Assembly (NCBI GenBank): GCA_003024985.2
Contig: PXIH01S0000062.1
Strand: one strand, 5' to 3'
DNA length: 13,804 bases
DNA from: Euperipatoides rowelli
Taxonomy: Eukaryota > Onychophora > Udeonychophora > Euonychophora > Peripatopsidae
The notes beneath the pieces were generated by a model that worked only from the letters and a program-made list of their open reading frames with translations, did no database searches and was not told where the DNA came from. Each line of letters starts with the position of its first letter. Positions within the stretch are counted from its first letter, which is position 1. Positions 9,354 through 13,804 of this stretch are shown here, piece by piece. Made by a program: the position numbers and the translations under genes.

Positions 9354-10400
9354 AAAGAGTTGAATTTATTCACTTATTTAAAAATACATAAAGGGGAAAT
9401 TAAAATAAGAAATTGATTTTCTAAGCTAATTTTTTTTTTAATTTTTATAAATTATTATTTTTTGTTTAGAGATGTTTAAATTGTATTTGAATTTAATAAA
9501 TATATTTTTATCCAACCGCTTCCCACATTTAATCACCACCCTCCCCCCCCCCCCCACCAAAAAAAGAAAAAGTGGGAACATTCCTAAATTTGTATTATCA
9601 TATATCAGATAATTTGTGTGTCCCTGAAAATGAATTCACTTATACTTTGCCCAGATCGCATTGGTGCTGGCACTGAAAAATATTTCAAAGTCCAAAGAAG
9701 CATTCAGAATTCCCCAAGACCATAAATTAGATAAATTACCTCATGTCACATGAAATACTTTCACTTAATAGTGCAATTAATATAAATTTTATGAGAGCTG
9801 GTAGTGAAAATAATTTTTAAGTACAAAACATAGTATTTCCCTGGCACAATTGATTGACTGATTTCATTTTTCTCCTTCTCTTAGCGTGCTTTTAATAGCT
9901 CAGAAAGATAACAAAATATTTCTTAAAATGAAGAGAACATTGAGCTGTTTGCTTTAGACCAGTATCTAATTTTTTTCTTCTTCTTTCTTTTGAAGATTTG
10001 AACTCAGGCCAGATGAGGTGGAAATTAGAAACACATTAGTCACTTTGTTTCTTCATGAGCTCAAAGTTAACTTTTATTTCCATGCTTTTTATTTTAAAAT
10101 TTTTTTACATTGCCAACTCTTAAGAGATTTGTACGAAATGTTATTAAATAGAAGCATTTTAATAGCACATGGAGGGATCAGATGATTGATGATTTACCTT
10201 GCACTTCACTCTGATGCAAAATCAAAAGGGCAATGCTATGTCATAAACAGATATCAGATAGAGAAAAAAGCCCACTCCCACTCTCCCTAAATTAGGCACT
10301 ATACTTCATTTTTTTGTTGACAATCATTGATTTTCAACTACACTTTGAATCCAAAATATTAATATTAAAATATATATCGTACATAATTCATAATAATTGT
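9354..10400. other. AT-rich non-coding stretch with C13 run
   Basis: No gene is seen. A run of 13 C (9543-9555) sits in a pyrimidine-rich patch followed by a purine run. A weakly similar pair near 9665 and 9795 shares GCTGG and TGAAAA words at about 130-base spacing, too diverged to call. The rest is plain AT-rich DNA up to the minisatellite. Confidence 0.6.
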
Positions 10401-10663
10401 TAGATTGCAGTTTTCACAATAGTTACTATATCGAAGTTTTCACAATAGCTGCTATATTCCATTTTTGACAATAGTTGCTATATTCCAGTTTTCACAATAG
10501 TTGATATAGTCCAATTTTGACAATAGTTGCTATATTCCAGCTTTCACAATAGTTGATATATCCTAGTTTTCACAATAGTTGCTAATATTACAGTTTTCAC
10601 AATAGTTGCTATATTCTAGTTTTCACAATAGTTGCTATATTTCCATTCTCACAATTGTTACGA
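10401..10663 (+). repeat. 26-bp minisatellite, block 1
   Basis: The core ACAATAGTTGCTATATT recurs with a strikingly regular period: ACAATAG starts at 10416, 10442, 10468, 10494, 10520, 10546, 10572, 10599 and 10625, that is spacings of 26 with a single 27. A degraded further unit (ACAATTG, about 10651) leads into the inverted-repeat element. Variation between units is mainly C/G before ACAATAG and GCTATA versus GATATA. Within a unit, ATAG and CTAT form a small stem around TTG. Twenty-six is not a multiple of three, so this is not a protein repeat. Confidence 0.9.
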
Positions 10664-10923
10664 GCCATTAAATGTGCAACAGTTTAATTCTTCACTGGCC
10701 AATAAGATTGTAGATAAGCTCACTAGCGGCAAATGGTTTCAAAGACTTATATTTCTATTTATTGTCCCAACCTTCACCTAACCCTGAACTCAAATTCCTA
10801 CTACAAAATAAATAAATATACTCTAACCGTTAAAACTTAACGGAAAATTGACTAAAATATTGCCAAGCCGCCTTTTCTATTGTAATTGGATTGTAAGGAT
10901 CAAACTGTCGCACATTTAACGGC
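10664..10923. mobile_element. TIR element copy A within the minisatellite, 260 bp
   Basis: The ends form 29-bp terminal inverted repeats (10664-10692 and 10895-10923) with four mismatches; the right end reads GCCGTTAAATGTGCGACAG on the minus strand. Similarity runs further inward through a CCAAT-containing segment. The minisatellite flanks it on both sides in the same orientation, so the element interrupts the array or was amplified with it. A stem CCGTTAA/TTAACGG at 10827-10843 in the interior echoes the terminal word but is missing from copy B. No open frame is present. No clean target-site duplication can be separated from the repeated flanks, so transposon identity is inferred from the TIRs alone. 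Confidence 0.6.
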
Positions 10924-11042
10924 TTCTCAATAGTTGTAAATTGCCATTTTTACAATAGTTACTATATTGAAGTTTTCAAAATAGTTGCTATATTTCAGTT
11001 TTCACAATAGTTGCTATATTGCCATTCTCACAATGGTTGAAA
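10924..11042 (+). repeat. 26-bp minisatellite, block 2
   Basis: The array continues in the same orientation. Equivalent positions are 10927 (TCAATAG, degraded), 10952 (ACAATAG), 10978 (AAAATAG), 11004 (ACAATAG) and 11030 (ACAATGG), at 25- or 26-base spacing. The first and last units, which touch the inverted-repeat elements, are the most altered. Confidence 0.85.
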
Positions 11043-11309
11043 GCCGTTAAATGTGCGACAGTTTGATTCTTCACTGACCAATCAGATTGTAGATAAGCTC
11101 ACTAGCGCCAAATGGTTTCAAAGACTCCATTTTCTATTTACAGCCCTAACCTTCACTCAACTCTGAACTCTAATTCATATTACATAATAAATAAATATGC
11201 TCCGCCCGAGATGTTATAACTTAGGTGGAAAATTTACTAAATTGTTGCCACCCCCCCCTGCTCAATTGTGATTGGATTGTAAGGCTCAAACTGTTGCACA
11301 TTTAACGGC
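11043..11309. mobile_element. TIR element copy B within the minisatellite, 267 bp
   Basis: The left TIR (11043-11071) and right TIR (11281-11309) differ at three of 29 positions. The left TIR begins GCCGTTAAATGTGCGACAG, the exact reverse complement of 10905-10923 in copy A. Pairing continues to CCAATCAGATTG on the left versus CCAATCACAATTG on the right strand, so the full TIR is close to 48 bases. Copies A and B are roughly 80-85% alike by eye, with left-end offset 379 and right-end offset 386. A run of eight C (11251-11258) is specific to copy B. The minus-strand open frame at 11237-11428 is an artefact that crosses element and minisatellite. Confidence 0.6.
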
Positions 11310-11500
11310 TTCTCAATATTTGGTAGATTGCCATTTTCACAATAGTTGCTATACACTATTTCAGTTTTCACAATAGTTGGTAGATTACAGTTCTCACAAT
11401 AGTTGTTATACTCTATTGCAGTTTTCACAATAGTCGGTAGATTGCTGTTTTCACAATAGTTGCTAGATTGCAGTATTCACAATAGTCGCTATAATGCAGC
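11310..11500 (+). repeat. Minisatellite, block 3, with 26/31-bp units
   Basis: ACAATAG starts at 11339, 11370, 11396, 11427, 11453 and 11479, giving spacings of 31, 26, 31, 26 and 26; a degraded unit (TCAATAT) lies at 11313. The 31-base units carry a five-base insertion (ACACT or ACTCT type). Units here prefer GGTAGATTGCAG where block 1 has GCTATATTCCAG, so this is a distinct subfamily. The first unit of block 1 shares TAGATTGCAG with it. Confidence 0.85.
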
Positions 11501-12457
11501 ATTTTATAGTAAATCCAACCTCCCTCACCCCTACCATAATGTTATATTTTAAAAATGTGATCAAATAAAACTAAAAGTGTTATTTTGAAAAATTATAAAT
11601 TACCAGTAGGCTAATGTGAACAAACATAGATAGTGGCCTAATTAAAAAATGAATTTATGACTAAAGTTAATTGCAGGGTGAACACAGTTATAATGTACTT
11701 GTGTCAAATATAAATGACATTTACACTGGGTGTCAGGCTTTATTACTCTTGAAACAGTAAAAACAGCTCTCTAACTAGTTCAGGCAGTTTTATTTTTTAA
11801 TAATAAAGTAAACGTTTATATTTCAAGGTGAGAGGGAGGGAAGGGGGGGGGGGGCATTATTTCTTGCTGGAATATTTATAAATTGAATATTAGATCTGAA
11901 TTTCTTGTTTTAAATTTATAAATAATAGTTTAAGGGCTTAATAGTTAAAATTGCAATTTTATTCCTTTGATATGTTTGCATGCCTAATTAATAGGGAGAG
12001 GTTATTTGTGTAATTAATGGAACTAGAGGATGAAAAATTCAAATATTTTCTCTAAATTGCTGTATCCACACCCTGACTTGAATCTTCTTTTTTTTTTTAA
12101 TATATATATATTTTTTATTCCCACAGTCTTAATTTGGGAGAAATTGAATTGACTTTTTAATTTCTTTTTAACTTTCAAGGTTATAAGGTGATAATTTAAT
12201 CTTTTATAGTTTTATTTTATTGATAGGTGTAGCCTAATTATTATTAGTTTTAAATATTAAGTGTTTATATCTTAAAAATTCAATCTAAATAAAAATTGAT
12301 CCAAGGAATTAAATTTATGGTTGTATATACAGTAAAGAAATTAGAGTATGCTAAAAAAAATAAAACATTTTTTAAAAAGTCTATTTTAAAAATATATTTT
12401 TAAAAAATATTTCTCTAAATGAATTTCTAATCATTCTTCGGTTGGTTCTTCAAATGT
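11501..12457. other. AT-rich non-coding stretch with G12 run
   Basis: No gene is supported. A purine-rich patch ends in G12 at 11843-11854. (TA)n-like sequence lies near 12100. The remainder is AT-rich DNA without recognisable structure. Confidence 0.6.
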
Positions 12458-12581
12458 GATCGGATCTCACGATCAGATCATCAAAAGTTCAATATTTTGT
12501 GTCTTATGAGAGTCGTCTATACTTAGTGATTCATTCACAGGGAGGAGTTTCAATCGTAGAAGTCTGCGATCAGATTGCAGG

Positions 12582-12606
12582 ATCACAAAGTAATGAATTT
12601 TGTGAT
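12582..12606. repeat. 8-bp stem hairpin
   Basis: ATCACAAA (12582-12589) and TTTGTGAT (12599-12606) are perfect arms around a nine-base loop. The right arm touches the TTAA at the left edge of the piggyBac-like element, so it lies outside that element. Confidence 0.5.
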
Positions 12607-12609
12607 TAA
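12606..12609. repeat. Left TTAA target site
   Basis: TTAA lies at the outer edge of the left inverted repeat, with one extra A before CCC. It pairs with the TTAA at 12843-12846. Confidence 0.5.
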
Positions 12610-12842
12610 ACCCTTTTCACTCCAATTGAAAATTGTCTTGTTTACATTCTTTTAAATCCCCTGATTTTATTTATTTATTTATTTTTTTAAAATCATTTGG
12701 TAAGATTAAAAACAAATATACTTTAGTCCCTTTGAACATAAATGTTATTAATTTAAACCATATTTGAGGCTAACAATGATTGTTGAATNGAGAATTGTAA
12801 AGTAAAAATGTCGGTATAATACCGTACTTGGAGTGGAAAGGG
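12610..12842. mobile_element. piggyBac-like MITE, 233 bp
   Basis: The ends are inverted repeats: CCCTTTTCACTCCAA at 12611-12625 and, on the minus strand, CCCTTTCCACTCCAA at 12828-12842, with one mismatch in 15. TTAA lies outside both ends (12606-12609 and 12843-12846). TTAA duplication with a CCC start is the piggyBac superfamily signature. The left end has one extra A between TTAA and CCC. Just inside the right end, CGGTAT-A-ATACCG (12812-12824) is a short palindrome without a counterpart on the left. The interior has a (TTTA)n run near 12665-12684, a palindrome AACAAT-G-ATTGTT (12772-12784) and an N at 12789, but no transposase. The short repeats limit certainty. Confidence 0.6.
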
Positions 12843-12846
12843 TTAA
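12843..12846. repeat. Right TTAA target site
   Basis: TTAA directly adjoins the GGG that ends the right inverted repeat of the piggyBac-like element. Confidence 0.55.
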
Positions 12847-13301
12847 GCATATTTGATTGTTGATCAATTTGTTTTTAAAGTTATGTCTACACTAATGGCT
12901 CAATCACACTGATTTGGTTATTAAAAAGAACAAAAAAAGGCTTCTTTATTCCTATAACATAAACACCATTTTGTGCAACAAAAAAAAATGAAATAACCAT
13001 TAGCACATTTCCGGTATATATATTTATCTATAAGTATAACGATAATCATCTATACCCCAGAATGACGAACCTAAGACATGTCTTTCACAAGATGACACAC
13101 GAACATGATTTGGATAGCACATCACATATCCACATTATGCATACCGGTAGTGTAGTATTGTAGTTTACACGATTGTAATAAATAGGATATTGTGTCTGTG
13201 ACAACTTATGCCACCCCAAATATAGTAGGTAAACATAATGGATTTATGAAATTTCTTAGTGAAGAAGTTCTGCATCTGATTGTGCAGTTCCATTGCATTA
13301 T
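12847..13301. other. Non-coding stretch
   Basis: No gene is recognised. AAGACATGTCTT (13073-13084) is a 12-bp palindrome, and TACCGGTA (13142-13149) an 8-bp one. The minus-strand open frame at 13206-13436 (76 codons) has more balanced composition than the others in the window, but shows no known domain, signal peptide or splice context, so I do not call it a gene. Confidence 0.55.
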
Positions 13302-13315
13302 ACACCAGGGGGCGT
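13302..13315 (+). promoter_or_regulatory. CTCF-like motif, plus strand
   Basis: ACACCAGGGGGCGT matches the CTCF core CCASYAGRKGGMRS at 12 of 14 positions, including the whole central CACCAGGGGGCG. It is the most GC-rich word in several hundred bases. It points away from the minus-strand match at 4784-4797, whereas loop anchors usually point toward each other. Occupancy is unproven. Confidence 0.35.
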
Positions 13316-13804
13316 TATGAATGAAAGCCAGTATGAAGTCATTTGAAAGTGTACTCTCGGTGATAACTAAAATTGTGAACTTAATCACATGTTCTAAATA
13401 ATCACCAGTTCTCAAAGATGTTAAACAAGGTGACATCTCAATATGGTCGACTTCTTATGTACAATAATGTTCGCTGGCTGAAAGGAATAAACAAAACTTC
13501 AAGTGGCACACTAGTCGGAAAACGTTCACCATCTCTGCTCTATACTAATCCTGTTTTGAATATGCTGTATGTTTTTTAATATACTGCTTTGTTGTAATTG
13601 TGTATTATTGTATATTTCAAATTCTTTGTGCTTTTACTTACTTCAATCTTAATCTGTCTTCTACACGAACTAAATTTCTTAATCGTGTGTTTGTTTTTGT
13701 AAGGTAGCCGCGTACTAAATGTAATAGATCATCAAAAGTTTGAATTTATATACAGAAATCCTGTATATTAATTGGAAAGAGCGTGTTCCGAAGCCGGTAA
13801 CAGC
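13316..13804. other. Right flank, no gene resolved
   Basis: ATATACAG (13748-13755) and CTGTATAT (13761-13768) form a hairpin with a five-base loop. The last 30 or so bases are GC-richer than the rest. A plus-strand frame stays open from 13729 to the window end (25 codons), and TATACAG at 13749-13755 could be a splice acceptor, so an exon may begin here. The evidence is too short for a call. Confidence 0.4.

Noticed and set aside
9655-9850. Possible direct repeat at about 130-base spacing (GCTGG...TGAAAA words)
   Set aside because: Similarity is too low and AT-biased to separate from background.
11237-11428. Minus-strand open frame with internal repeats (NNYCEN/SNYCEN)
   Set aside because: It spans the end of TIR element B and the minisatellite. 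The repeats come from the 31+26-bp unit pair happening to be a multiple of three; there is no family match or gene context.
13073-13110. AGACATGTCT fits a p53-family half-site, with a weaker second half at 13101
   Set aside because: The 17-base spacer and the mismatch in the second half fall outside the usual arrangement; chance is likely.
13206-13436. 76-codon minus-strand open frame
   Set aside because: Its composition is fairly balanced, but there is no recognisable domain, promoter or splice site, and its length is within chance for this composition.
1-13804. CRISPR array, operon, riboswitch or prokaryotic gene system
   Set aside because: No cas-like or other coding sequence exists. The only regular array has contiguous diverged 26-bp units without unique spacers, and the sequence is eukaryotic in character.

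Overview
This 13.8-kb window looks like non-coding nuclear DNA from a eukaryote, most likely an invertebrate animal. The evidence is strong AT-richness, many long A/T runs, (TTTA)n microsatellites, several pure G or C runs of 12-13 bases, small DNA-transposon derivatives with target-site duplications, and no open reading frame longer than 86 codons. The phylum cannot be fixed from sequence alone. I see no convincing protein-coding gene, tRNA or rRNA. The short open frames match no family I recognise and are what chance gives in such DNA. The window could be a large intron or an intergenic region.

What can be resolved is a repeat landscape. From left to right it holds: an AT-rich stretch with a perfect hairpin (1450-1471); a degenerate direct-repeat cluster (1845-2095); a 367-bp hAT-like element with 8-bp target-site duplications (2625-2991); a long plain stretch with a (TTTA)n-T-G tract; a palindrome plus 79-bp tandem duplication and hairpins (5457-5701); a 32-bp-period duplication (7252-7306); a 251-bp terminal-inverted-repeat element with 8-bp duplications (8397-8647); an imperfect AT-rich inverted repeat (8977-9030); and a perfect 40-bp palindrome beside a CArG-box-like sequence (9303-9353).

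The most distinctive region is 10401-11500. Three blocks of a 26-bp minisatellite, in register, alternate with two diverged copies of a 260-267-bp element that has 29-bp terminal inverted repeats. Further right is a TTAA-flanked, piggyBac-like miniature element (12610-12842). The right end has isolated regulatory-motif matches and a weak candidate exon cut by the window edge.

No genes were identified, so no pathway or operon can be described. The value of the window lies in its non-autonomous transposons and in the composite minisatellite/inverted-repeat array, which may have arisen by tandem amplification of sequence next to a transposon end (inference). Two N bases (2493 and 12789), one of them abutting a G run, mark uncertain base calls.
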